A DNA stretch of 34,674 nt, from the NCBI GenBank assembly GCA_028695135.1, contig JAQVJM010000007.1:1-34674 (forward strand), in the 5' to 3' direction. This document shows, in pieces, positions 8,328 through 16,791 of this stretch. The stretch comes from Candidatus Moraniibacteriota bacterium (GTDB lineage Bacteria > Patescibacteriota > Minisyncoccia > Moranbacterales > UBA9337). The translations under genes and the position numbers were made by a program. Under the pieces are notes generated by a model. It searched no databases, was not told the DNA's origin, and saw only the letters and a program-made list of their open reading frames with translations. Within the stretch, counting starts at the first letter, position 1. Every line of letters begins with the position of its first letter.

Positions 8328-10439
8328 ATGGCAAAAATGAACAAAAAAACAAAAAAAGGAAGGAAAAAATCGGATTCAAAAAAAAGTTCTCAGGCAGTAT
8401 CGAAAATTACAAGAATAATAAAAAGAAGCGGAAAAGTGGTGCCTTTCAAGCAGGAAAAGATAACTAAGGCTGTTTTAAAAGCGTTCGGGGATACCGGAGA
8501 AGGCGGTTTGAGAGAAGCTGAGAAAGTGAGCAAAAAAGTTGTCCAGCTTTTGAATAAAAACTACAAAAAAGGGTATGTCCCGGAAATCGAAGAAATTCAG
8601 GATATGGTTGAAAAGGTGCTGATGATCCTTGATTTTGACGCAACTGCCAAGGCTTATATCTTGTATCGCGATCAGCACAGAAAAGTCCGGGAAACCGAAG
8701 AAGCTTTGAAAGAAGCCGTCGATTTGGTGGACGACTATATCCAGGAAGCCGATTGGAGGATAAAAGAAAACTCCAATATGGGATTTTCTCTCCAGGGGCT
8801 TAATAATTTCATATCTTCGGCGGTAAGCTCAAAATATTGGATGAACAGGGTTTATACCAAAGATGTCCGCGAGGCGCACGAAGAAGGGGATCTGCATGTC
8901 CATGATCTTCAAATGGTGGCAGCCTATTGTTGCGGGTGGGATCTTCACGATCTCTTGCTTAAAGGCTTTGGGGGAGTTCCCGGAAAAGTGCATTCCGCTC
9001 CTCCCAAGCATTTCAGAAGCGCTCTCGGACAGATGGTGAATTTTATCTATACTCTCCAGGGTGAAGCTAACGGGGCGCAGGCTTTTGCTAACTTCGACAC
9101 TTTGTTGGCGCCTTTCGTCCATTATGACAAGCTGAAATATAAGGAAGTGAAGCAGGCTATCCAAGAATTTGTTTTTAATATGAATGTTCCGACAAGGGTG
9201 GGATTTCAAACGCCTTTTTCCAACATAACCTTGGATCTGCAAGCCCCTTCCAATTATAAAGACGAATCAGTCATTATCGGAGGCAAACCGCAGAAGAAAA
9301 AATACGGAGAATTTCAGAAGGAAATGAATATGATAAACAGAGCTTTTGCGGAAGTGATGAGCAAGGGAGATTCGCAAAATAGGGTTTTTACTTTTCCGAT
9401 ACCGACTTACAACATAACCAAAGATTTTGACTGGGAAGATAAGGCGTTAAAGCCGGTCTGGGAAATGACAGCCAAATACGGGATGCCTTATTTCGCCAAT
9501 TTTGTTAATTCTGATATGAGTCCGGATGATGCCAGGAGCATGTGTTGCCGTTTGCGATTGGATAACAGGGAACTAAGGAAAAGAGGGGGAGGCCTTTTCG
9601 GAGCCAATCCGATGACCGGGTCGATAGGAGTAGTGACCATAAATCTTCCGAGGATCGGATATCTGGCCAGGGACAGGAAAGATTTCATGGAAAGACTGGA
9701 TAATTTGATGGATATATCCAAGAACAGCCTTGAATCGAAAAGGGTTTTTATCGAAAGGCTTACGGAGCTGGGGCTTTATCCTTATTCCAGATATTATCTT
9801 GGCGATATAAAAAATAGACGGGGAACCTATTGGGGAAATCATTTTTCCACCATAGGTCTGATCGGAATGAATGAAGCCTTGCTCAACTTGCTGGGAAAAG
9901 ATATAACTACTAAAGAAGGCAATAGGTTTGCCCAAAGAGTTTTGGAGCATATGAGGAAGAGGATGGTCAAGTATCAGAAAGAAACCAATAATATGTACAA
10001 TCTTGAGGCCACTCCAGCTGAAGGAACGACTTACCGGCTGGCCAAGCTGGATCAAAAAAAGTATCCCAAAATAATTTTTGCCAATGACGAAGCTGTAAAA
10101 AAAGACGGAGCGGAGCCTTATTACACCAATTCATCCCAATTGCCGGTAGGATATACCAATGATATATTCGAGGCGCTCGACCTGCAGGATGGGCTTCAGA
10201 CCAAATATACCGGAGGAACGGTGCTCCATGGATTTTTGGGAGAAAAGATCAATGATACCGAGGTGGTCAAGAATTTAGTGAAAAAAATCGCCAACAAATA
10301 TTCATTGCCTTATTTTACCTTTACGCCGACATTCAGTATCTGTCCGGAACATGGATATATAGCGGGAGAGCATGGATTCTGTCCGAAATGCAAAGTTATG
10401 ATCAAAAAAGAGGAAGCCAAATTTGAGACGGTAAAATAA
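8328..10439 (+). CDS. nrdD: Anaerobic (class III) ribonucleoside-triphosphate reductase, catalytic part; lacks the C-terminal glycyl radical motif
   Basis: N-terminal ATP-cone, HVHDLQMVAAYCCGWDL, MCCRLRLD, GSIGVVTINLPRIGYLARD, NNMYNLEATPAEGTTYRLAKLD, C-terminal CPEHGY...CPKC zinc site; no RVxG[YFW] before the stop. Confidence 0.93.
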   Translation: MAKMNKKTKKGRKKSDSKKSSQAVSKITRIIKRSGKVVPFKQEKITKAVLKAFGDTGEGGLREAEKVSKKVVQLLNKNYKKGYVPEIEEIQDMVEKVLMILDFDATAKAYILYRDQHRKVRETEEALKEAVDLVDDYIQEADWRIKENSNMGFSLQGLNNFISSAVSSKYWMNRVYTKDVREAHEEGDLHVHDLQMVAAYCCGWDLHDLLLKGFGGVPGKVHSAPPKHFRSALGQMVNFIYTLQGEANGAQAFANFDTLLAPFVHYDKLKYKEVKQAIQEFVFNMNVPTRVGFQTPFSNITLDLQAPSNYKDESVIIGGKPQKKKYGEFQKEMNMINRAFAEVMSKGDSQNRVFTFPIPTYNITKDFDWEDKALKPVWEMTAKYGMPYFANFVNSDMSPDDARSMCCRLRLDNRELRKRGGGLFGANPMTGSIGVVTINLPRIGYLARDRKDFMERLDNLMDISKNSLESKRVFIERLTELGLYPYSRYYLGDIKNRRGTYWGNHFSTIGLIGMNEALLNLLGKDITTKEGNRFAQRVLEHMRKRMVKYQKETNNMYNLEATPAEGTTYRLAKLDQKKYPKIIFANDEAVKKDGAEPYYTNSSQLPVGYTNDIFEALDLQDGLQTKYTGGTVLHGFLGEKINDTEVVKNLVKKIANKYSLPYFTFTPTFSICPEHGYIAGEHGFCPKCKVMIKKEEAKFETVK

Positions 10440-10491
10440 TAAATTAACTGCTCTTTATAATGAGCGTTTAATATAAACAAAAATAAAAAGC

Positions 10492-10529
10492 GGTTCTGAG
10501 CCTAGGTCGGACTAGTCCCAGAACTGCGA
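10492..10529. other. Stem-loop between nrdD and the glycyl-radical ORF
   Basis: gcggttctg...cagaactgc, 9-bp stem with one G-U; inner ctag/ctag; A-rich on the + strand 5' side, so it would read as a terminator on the - strand. Confidence 0.5.
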
Positions 10530-10535
10530 AAAACT

Positions 10536-10811
10536 ATGAAAGAGGAAATAATTTGCCACGATTGTGGAAAAAAGTTGGGGAAAGGGGAAAAATTCGTAAG
10601 ATTTTCTTCCGTCAGTAAGGGCGAGGATGTTTTTAAATGCGAAAAATGTTTCGATTCAAATCCGGCATTGGAGAACTTCCAAGCCTGTGACGTTTATTCC
10701 AGGGTAGTGGGGTTCCATACCCCGATCAGCCGTTGGAATAAAGGAAAATCTTCCGAGTGGAAAGACAGGAAAACTTTTATTGTGGAAGCATCCGGATGCG
10801 CAAGCTGTTAA
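10536..10811 (+). CDS. Stand-alone glycyl radical domain protein with N-terminal zinc-ribbon-like CxxC pairs (split C-terminal part of class III RNR)
   Basis: CHDCGKKL...CEKCFD...CDVYSRVVGFHTPISRWNKGKSSEWKDRKTF; matches the NrdD C-terminal pattern CEVYSRVVGYxRPVxxWNKGKxEEFKDR; predicted radical Gly59. Confidence 0.85.
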   Translation: MKEEIICHDCGKKLGKGEKFVRFSSVSKGEDVFKCEKCFDSNPALENFQACDVYSRVVGFHTPISRWNKGKSSEWKDRKTFIVEASGCASC

Positions 10812-10852
10812 ATTTCTGGTATGTTTATTATAGGTAGAAGCTAAAAGATTGT

Positions 10853-10881
10853 AGGGCGATTCTTGCCTCAAGAATCGCCCT
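10853..10881. terminator. Perfect 13-bp inverted repeat hairpin after the glycyl-radical ORF
   Basis: agggcgattcttg-cct-caagaatcgccct; no long T run, so terminator function is uncertain. Confidence 0.45.
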
Positions 10882-10973
10882 AAGCATTATATATCTCTAC
10901 GAACTAATAATTTTTACGAAATTGATAAATTTTTACCAATTACTGATTTTTTAAGAATATACGAATTAGCGTT

Positions 10974-11131
10974 TTCCTCCTTTGGAAAAGGGGGACTGAA
11001 TGCGAGTCGGCGAACATTTGGGGGGATTTGAAAAATTTGCGAAAATGAATAAGATGATCGGTTTATCAAATTTTTTTCAAATCCCTCTGTCTCGCATGGC
11101 GAGACACCTCCCTTTTCCAAAGGGAGAGAGT
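10974..11131. repeat. MITE-like palindromic repeat
   Basis: cctttggaaaaggggga...gggggatttgaaaaattt versus aaatttttttcaaatccctctgtctcgc...cctcccttttccaaaggg, long inverted repeats in the nrdD-nrdG intergenic region. Confidence 0.7.
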
Positions 11132-11187
11132 TGAAATGAGGAAAATATATTTTTATATTTGCAAAAGATTTGTAATTTTGTAGGAAT

Positions 11188-11889
11188 ATGAATATCGCCA
11201 GTTTCCAAAAATTTACCATGGTGGACTATCCGGGATATGTCGCGGCTACGGTTTTTACTGTCGGATGCAATTTCCGCTGTCCGTTTTGCCATAATCCGGA
11301 ATTAGTTCTCGGTTCACAGTTCTCGGTTCACAGCAGTGGAAATGAAAGAGAGTTTTTCAGGTTTCTTGGGACTCGTGAGGGCAAACTGGATGGAGTTTGT
11401 ATTACAGGAGGAGAGCCGACTTTGCAGCCGGATATTATAGAATTTATGATAAAAATAAAAAGCTTAGGCTTTCTTGTGAAATTAGATACCAATGGAACCC
11501 GTCCGGATATCATCAAAAAAGCGCTGGATATGAAAGTTGTCGACTATATTGCCATGGACATAAAAAATTCTCTCAAAAAATACGAAAGAACCGTCGGAGC
11601 CAAAATCGATCTGGAAAGGATAAAGCTGAGTGCGGATCTGATACGTAACAGCCGGATCGATTATGACTTCAGGACGACTGTTGTTCCGGGATTTCACAGT
11701 GAAAAAGATTTTGACGATATTGTCAGTTGGCTCGGCGGATCCAAAAGATATTTCCTCCAAAGATTCAGGGATTTCAAGACTCTTGATCCGGGCTTAAAAG
11801 AAAAAATAAGGGGAAAAAAGGAGCTGGATCTGGAAAAGATCGCCAAAAAGCTTAAAAAACACTTCGGGGAAGTGGGAATCAGGGGCTGA
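11188..11889 (+). CDS. nrdG: Radical SAM anaerobic ribonucleotide reductase activating protein
   Basis: FTMVDYPGYVAATVFTVGCNFRCPFCHNPELV (CxxxCxxC), GVCITGGEPTLQPDI; located after nrdD parts. Confidence 0.9.
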   Translation: MNIASFQKFTMVDYPGYVAATVFTVGCNFRCPFCHNPELVLGSQFSVHSSGNEREFFRFLGTREGKLDGVCITGGEPTLQPDIIEFMIKIKSLGFLVKLDTNGTRPDIIKKALDMKVVDYIAMDIKNSLKKYERTVGAKIDLERIKLSADLIRNSRIDYDFRTTVVPGFHSEKDFDDIVSWLGGSKRYFLQRFRDFKTLDPGLKEKIRGKKELDLEKIAKKLKKHFGEVGIRG

Positions 11890-11944
11890 AATATCATAAG
11901 CAAAATCGTCTGCTCCGTATGACAGCATCGGGACAAGATAGGAT

Positions 11945-11973
11945 CCGTCGTCAGTGATGCCGGCGGTTTTTAT
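11945..11973 (+). terminator. Rho-independent terminator after nrdG
   Basis: ccgtcg-tcagtgatgc-cggcgg followed by tttttatttt. Confidence 0.7.
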
Positions 11974-12002
11974 TTTGACTCTTTTTATTTTGTGTATCTT
12001 TT

Positions 12003-12024
12003 TGTGTATCTTTAAAGATACACA
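12003..12024. repeat. Perfect 22-nt palindrome
   Basis: tgtgtatctttaaagatacaca; additional half copy tgtgtatctttt just upstream. Confidence 0.6.
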
Positions 12025-12138
12025 GGATAGAAAGGTCGTTATTTATTATTTTTTCCGAAAAGAATTGATTTTTTTCCGTTTTAATGATAAAAATTTAATC
12101 AGTTGTTTCTTATCAAATCAAAAAAAGGAGAGAAAAAA

Positions 12139-12336
12139 ATGTCATTAAATGAAGATCCTGAGGTCACCTTAAGAGCCTTGAAAAAAGGACTTTTTTCGCC
12201 CAAGGAGGCCGAAAGGCAGGTTAAAGATCTTCTGGCTGAAATTTCCAGCGGCATCTGGAGTTTTGAACAGCTGGGGTTAGAAGGTGAGGAAGATCTGATG
12301 AGATATGCTGATCTTGATCCGCGCAGAAGCGACTGA
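12139..12336 (+). CDS. Small hypothetical protein (65 aa)
   Basis: Strong SD aaaggag before ATG at 12139; MSLNEDPEVTLRALKKGLFSPKEAERQVKDLLAEISSGIWSFEQLG...; followed by a strong terminator. Confidence 0.65.
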   Translation: MSLNEDPEVTLRALKKGLFSPKEAERQVKDLLAEISSGIWSFEQLGLEGEEDLMRYADLDPRRSD

Positions 12337-12352
12337 AAAATAATTTATTCGA

Positions 12353-12394
12353 ACCGGTTGATCCGTATTGCGGGTTGACCGGTCTTGTTTTTTT
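12353..12394 (+). terminator. Rho-independent terminator
   Basis: accggttgatccg-tattg-cgggttgaccggt (13-bp stem with G-U pairs) then cttgttttttt. Confidence 0.85.
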
Positions 12395-12409
12395 ATTTTA
12401 TAATGAAGT

Positions 12410-12973
12410 ATGGATAAAAAAGAAATAAAAATTTACAGCGCCATGACGATAGCTGTCTTTGCATTTTTTGCTCTGCGGGGCTATTATAGCGCGGAAAATT
12501 ATTCCGAAATGGCGACGGGAATGCTTGAGGAATTTCGCAACGAAATGTCTTTCATCCTGAATGCAGGTCCGGTAGCGATCTTTTTCATAATCCTTATTAA
12601 CAATTCCGTAAAAACTTTTTTGTTCATGCTCTCGGGATTTTTATTCGGACTCCCTCCTTTTTTATTGCTGGCTTTTAACGGGATATTTTTGGGAATCGTT
12701 GCCAATATAGTTTCCAAAAGCGAAGGATGGAGGTTTTTGCTGGCGGGTATCATCCCCCATGGTATTTTTGAGATTCCGGCCATCATCCTTTCTATGAATT
12801 ACGGGCTTTGGCTGGGACACGGATTTTACAGAAAATTGAGATTCAAAGAGCCTTTCAGAGAAAAACTTTCTGTTGCCATAAGATTTTTCTCAAGAATAAT
12901 CTTGCCATTGTTAATCATTGCCGCCATCGTCGAAGCATTCATAACGCCGGCAATCTTGGATAATTTTTTATAA
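12410..12973 (+). CDS. Stage II sporulation protein M (SpoIIM/DUF95) family membrane protein
   Basis: FIILINNSVKTFLFMLSGFLFGLPPFLLLAFNGIFLGIVANIV...IIPHGIFEIPAIILS pattern. Confidence 0.8.
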   Translation: MDKKEIKIYSAMTIAVFAFFALRGYYSAENYSEMATGMLEEFRNEMSFILNAGPVAIFFIILINNSVKTFLFMLSGFLFGLPPFLLLAFNGIFLGIVANIVSKSEGWRFLLAGIIPHGIFEIPAIILSMNYGLWLGHGFYRKLRFKEPFREKLSVAIRFFSRIILPLLIIAAIVEAFITPAILDNFL

Positions 12974-13072
12974 GATTTATTGAGCCCTTAAAGATTCGGA
13001 TATTAAAAATATCAGATGTCGGAATAAACCGTTTTTGTCATATTTTAAGCGAAAAAAGCGCTTAAACCTACC

Positions 13073-13101
13073 TTGACTTTTGAGCGCTTTTCTGCTATGT
13101 T
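13073..13101 (+). promoter_or_regulatory. sigma70 promoter for the MMPL/LolA-like/beta-barrel operon
   Basis: TTGACT (13073-13078), 17-nt spacer, TGC-TATGTT (13096-13101). Confidence 0.65.
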
Positions 13102-13120
13102 AGCAGGTCGCATTGTGCGA
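13092..13120. promoter_or_regulatory. Two adjacent inverted repeats overlapping/downstream of the -10 (candidate operator)
   Basis: ctgcta-tgt-tagcag (13092-13106) and tcgca-ttg-tgcga (13108-13120). Confidence 0.4.
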
Positions 13121-13181
13121 TAAATTTTTCTTTGAAAATTGAATAAAAGATTAGAAATATAAGGAAAAAAGGAGAAAGGAA

Positions 13182-15926
13182 ATGAGCAGGAAAATAAGCT
13201 TCACGGTGTTTGCGGTTATTTTTATGGCCGCGATTTCCGTCTGGAGCTCCTTGCTCTGGACGCAGACGATATCTCTTATCGATCATTCGATCAGGGATGA
13301 AAATAACGAAATGGTTCTGGGAGAGAAAGCGGCTCTCGAGTCGCCGATCAATCACAGCAATCCTCTCGTAATCAATGTCAAGATGCGAAACATAAGCAAA
13401 AAAAACTTGCTTGCTGTTATAAATGTCAGCGAAAGACTCAAGAGGTTTTACGCCGACAGAGGCATCGAGATCGATGTGGCAAGTCTTGCTACTATTACAG
13501 ATTACAAAGGAGAAACACTTGACAAATTCATAAGCATTTCCAAAATCACCGATCCGGATTTCTATCCGCTCAAGTGGTATGAGGAAAACGCCGACAGGCT
13601 CACTCTCAGAAATATTTTCTTGGGAAAAGTCGAGGATTATTTTTATACCTCGATCATTATTTTCCCCGAGCAAGGCGCGGATGAAATGGAGATCGCCCGG
13701 ACATTTCTGCTTTTCAAAGCGGGATGGAGCGATTACAAATTCGACTGGCTGAAAAATGTTTCTAGTTGGAACTGGGAGAATCTTAAGCGCTATTTTGCAC
13801 TTAATTTTAATCCCGAAGTCGAGCAGGAGAGATCCATAAATCTTTTTGAAATCGAGGATAAGTCCGGCAAAACTGTTTTAGTCAGAAGCAATATTTATCT
13901 CCAGCCATACGGCTGGACATTCCATCGCCTGGAAATCGACGCGATGGCGAGAATCGGCTCTTACGCCTCTCTCGGGCTTGCGTTTCTGGCACTGGCAGTT
14001 TTTTCTCTGGCGGCTCTGGGTACTTGGCGTAAGGTTATTGCCTCTATGGCGATAATCGTGCTGGCGTTCGTTTATTCCAAGGGAAGCATCGGGATCATCA
14101 ACCAGTTTATAATTCTGGTCAATTCCTATGCTTCAAATATCGGCTGGCTCGATTGGCTGGCAAACAGCTTTTTCCAGCACTCCTATGAGGACGTGTTTAC
14201 GATCGAAGCTTATTTTGCCATCCTGGTGTCGGGAATTTCTTTTCCTTGGCACTATATGAGAAAGTTCGGCCGGGTGCGCGAGGCTTATCCGAGCTCCGCG
14301 CATTATTGGAGCTCATGGGAAAAAGCCAGAGAAAAAGTCAGGATTATCGCGCTTATCAAAAATATCGCGGTGTTTGACTTTCTGCTTTCGCTTTCGGTCG
14401 CCAATTATTACGGCGCGAGGGCGATGTGGCAGGTCGGCCTGGTTTCCGCAGTTGGTGTTTTGTCGGCTTGGTTTCTTGCCCATTATTCGCTTCCGATTTT
14501 CTATTACTTGATCGGAGGCGTATCCGACAGCCGTAAGATTTCTCAGGGAAAGATGCACGCGCATCTGGAGAATCTTTTGGGCATTATTGTCGGGCGCTTG
14601 ATTTCCGGTTGGGTTTCAAAGAAAATTAGCGCCCCGATTTCAATCGGAGTTGTAATTTCTATGACAGCACTGTCGATGGTTCTGAGTCCGTTCTTTTTAA
14701 AGACGGACAATGACCTGAAGCAGTTTCTTAAAAGAGCTCCTTCAGAGCAGATCTATGACGATATGAACGGGCCCGGAGGAACGGGCGTGGCCTTATTCAG
14801 TCCCTTCTTTTCAATCGATCTTTATGACGCCAAAGCGCTGGATCAATTGAGGATTTATCTTGAGAGAGCGGGCGAAAAAAGCCGGATGGCTTATTCTCCG
14901 CTTTATTTTTTTCTCGAGGTGCTCAAGGAGGATTACGGATATGGCGGAGGCTCCATCAAAGATAAGATCTTAAAGGAAGCCGAGCTCAATCTTAAAGATT
15001 ACGGGCTTGAATTTTCCGATGAATCTTTGTCTCAAGAGGCGAGAGAGATAATGAAGTCCGTCTGGGGAAGCATCCTGGATGAGGATGACGGACTTCTCAG
15101 GCACCTTGTCCATTTTCCCGAAGGATCCGGTCAGGGATACGCAATAGCGCTGGTAACCAGCGCCGATAGTAGCACTCGCAATCTGACGGAACTGAGAGAC
15201 GGTGTTTTGGTCGGCTATGCCCAAGAATTCCATAAATTCAAGGTCGTTATGGCTGATAAAGTTTCTCAGTATCTGGAAATTGACCGGATTATTTCCAGCG
15301 GAAGGTGGATTTATAACATTCTTTCCCAGCTGGCGATTGCAGTTTTTTGCTTAGCCTATTTTTACTGGCGAAACAAAAAAAGCGCGCCGGCTAGATGGAG
15401 GATGTCCGCCAGCCGTTCGGGATTACTGGTGGCGGTTCCGTTTATCTGGGCTACCGCCGTTATGTATATCCTTATAATGGTGATTGGCATGCCGCTCGAT
15501 ATCGCTTCGGCTTCAATAGGAGCCATGGCGGTTGCGATTGCGGTGGATTTTCCCTTGTTCGTGGTCGACTTCTTCAGAAGAATAATTTCCCGGAAGGAAA
15601 ATATTTCAAAAGAAGATGTTTTCCTCTCCGTTATAGAAGATGTCGAAACCAAAAACGCTGTAATCGATGTCGTAGTCGATTACATGGGAAATGCTATCCT
15701 GTTTGCTTTTATGATGGCGACCCCCGTTGAAGCGGTCCGTCGGGTAGGCATCTTAGAGGAATGGGTGCTTCTTAACTGCATCATTGCCACCGTGTTTTTC
15801 ACTTTGCCGATGATGCGCTGGACCATAGTTGGCAAAAGCGAAACCCATATTTTCCGCGAGTTGTTCGCTTATATGAGGAACGGAAAAAAATATGGGGAGA
15901 TAGCAAAAGCGATCAGCGCTCCGTAG
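13182..15926 (+). CDS. MMPL/RND superfamily exporter (HpnN-like)
   Basis: 914 aa, two TM clusters separated by large soluble loops; MPLDIASASIGAMAVAIAVDFPLFVVDFFRR is typical of RND TM4-like helices. Confidence 0.8.
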   Translation: MSRKISFTVFAVIFMAAISVWSSLLWTQTISLIDHSIRDENNEMVLGEKAALESPINHSNPLVINVKMRNISKKNLLAVINVSERLKRFYADRGIEIDVASLATITDYKGETLDKFISISKITDPDFYPLKWYEENADRLTLRNIFLGKVEDYFYTSIIIFPEQGADEMEIARTFLLFKAGWSDYKFDWLKNVSSWNWENLKRYFALNFNPEVEQERSINLFEIEDKSGKTVLVRSNIYLQPYGWTFHRLEIDAMARIGSYASLGLAFLALAVFSLAALGTWRKVIASMAIIVLAFVYSKGSIGIINQFIILVNSYASNIGWLDWLANSFFQHSYEDVFTIEAYFAILVSGISFPWHYMRKFGRVREAYPSSAHYWSSWEKAREKVRIIALIKNIAVFDFLLSLSVANYYGARAMWQVGLVSAVGVLSAWFLAHYSLPIFYYLIGGVSDSRKISQGKMHAHLENLLGIIVGRLISGWVSKKISAPISIGVVISMTALSMVLSPFFLKTDNDLKQFLKRAPSEQIYDDMNGPGGTGVALFSPFFSIDLYDAKALDQLRIYLERAGEKSRMAYSPLYFFLEVLKEDYGYGGGSIKDKILKEAELNLKDYGLEFSDESLSQEAREIMKSVWGSILDEDDGLLRHLVHFPEGSGQGYAIALVTSADSSTRNLTELRDGVLVGYAQEFHKFKVVMADKVSQYLEIDRIISSGRWIYNILSQLAIAVFCLAYFYWRNKKSAPARWRMSASRSGLLVAVPFIWATAVMYILIMVIGMPLDIASASIGAMAVAIAVDFPLFVVDFFRRIISRKENISKEDVFLSVIEDVETKNAVIDVVVDYMGNAILFAFMMATPVEAVRRVGILEEWVLLNCIIATVFFTLPMMRWTIVGKSETHIFRELFAYMRNGKKYGEIAKAISAP

Positions 15927-15941
15927 AGACTACGGAGCGCT
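15915..15941. other. Perfect 12-bp hairpin overlapping the exporter stop codon
   Basis: agcgctccgtag-aga-ctacggagcgct; no T run follows, likely intra-operon stabiliser. Confidence 0.6.
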
Positions 15942-15962
15942 TCAAAAAAAAGGAGAGGAAAA

Positions 15963-16781
15963 ATGGAAAGCGAACTCAAATTCAAACTGGGAATAATAGT
16001 TCTCCAGATAATTTTTCTGGTCTTTATTTTTTTCTTCGCCATCCCTTCGGACGGCGCAGAAATTACCGCCAAGGAGACAATGGCGAAAGCCTGGTCCGAT
16101 GCTTATCCTGCAAGTCTACAAACCGAATTCATTTTCGGCAAAGAGGCGGAAGGGGAGAAACGTGACTTTGGCGCCTGGACGGATCTGCACTCCGGCAAAG
16201 CTGAGGTTTTTATCGGATCTTATAATGATGCCAAAGGGGTTTTTTCGGGACGCACCGGAGGGACTTTGTTTGTTCCGGCCGATGATCATTTCGGCTACAA
16301 AGTCTATGTTTCTCGCGAGACCGGACGACGTGCCAACGTGAAAGAAAAAGCCGGATCATTTGATGCGCCGGCTAATGGGACTCAACTTAATTATTTCGAT
16401 GTTGTCCGGAGCCTTCTCCCCGAAGATCCGGAAAAATTCGAATTTCTCTTCGTATTGGGAGAAGGCGCCGACTATCTGGTCAGAGCCGAACCCAAAAATC
16501 CCGTTGAAGGCGACTACGCCTTCAGGATTTTTTCCCTTAAAAAAATGAGCGATGGGAAATTGGTAATTACCAAAATTTTCCATTATTTAGAAGGGAATAA
16601 GCTTTCAAAAACCATCGAAAATAGCCAATGGGATTTGGCAGATGGAATTTGGAGGTCGAGAGAGCTTCTTATTAAAACCGATAATGAATCCACACGGATA
16701 GTTATCGAAAAAAGGGAATTCAATCAAAAATTCGGCGACCTTTCCGAGAAAGATCTCAAGGAAGGCCGGCCGGCGAGATAA
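15963..16781 (+). CDS. Outer membrane lipoprotein-sorting (LolA-like) protein
   Basis: N-terminal TM/signal; WTDLHSGKAEVFIGSYND...DYAFRIFSLKKMSDGKLVITKIFHYLEGNKLSKTIEN, beta-rich LolA/LolB-like pattern; sits between RND exporter and beta-barrel candidate. Confidence 0.65.
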   Translation: MESELKFKLGIIVLQIIFLVFIFFFAIPSDGAEITAKETMAKAWSDAYPASLQTEFIFGKEAEGEKRDFGAWTDLHSGKAEVFIGSYNDAKGVFSGRTGGTLFVPADDHFGYKVYVSRETGRRANVKEKAGSFDAPANGTQLNYFDVVRSLLPEDPEKFEFLFVLGEGADYLVRAEPKNPVEGDYAFRIFSLKKMSDGKLVITKIFHYLEGNKLSKTIENSQWDLADGIWRSRELLIKTDNESTRIVIEKREFNQKFGDLSEKDLKEGRPAR

Positions 16782-16791
16782 GGAGAGGAGA

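Noticed and set aside
11954-12148. 64-aa ORF overlapping the nrdG terminator and the 22-nt palindrome
   Set aside because: Starts inside a terminator and overlaps the better-supported 65-aa ORF; low-complexity hydrophobic translation.
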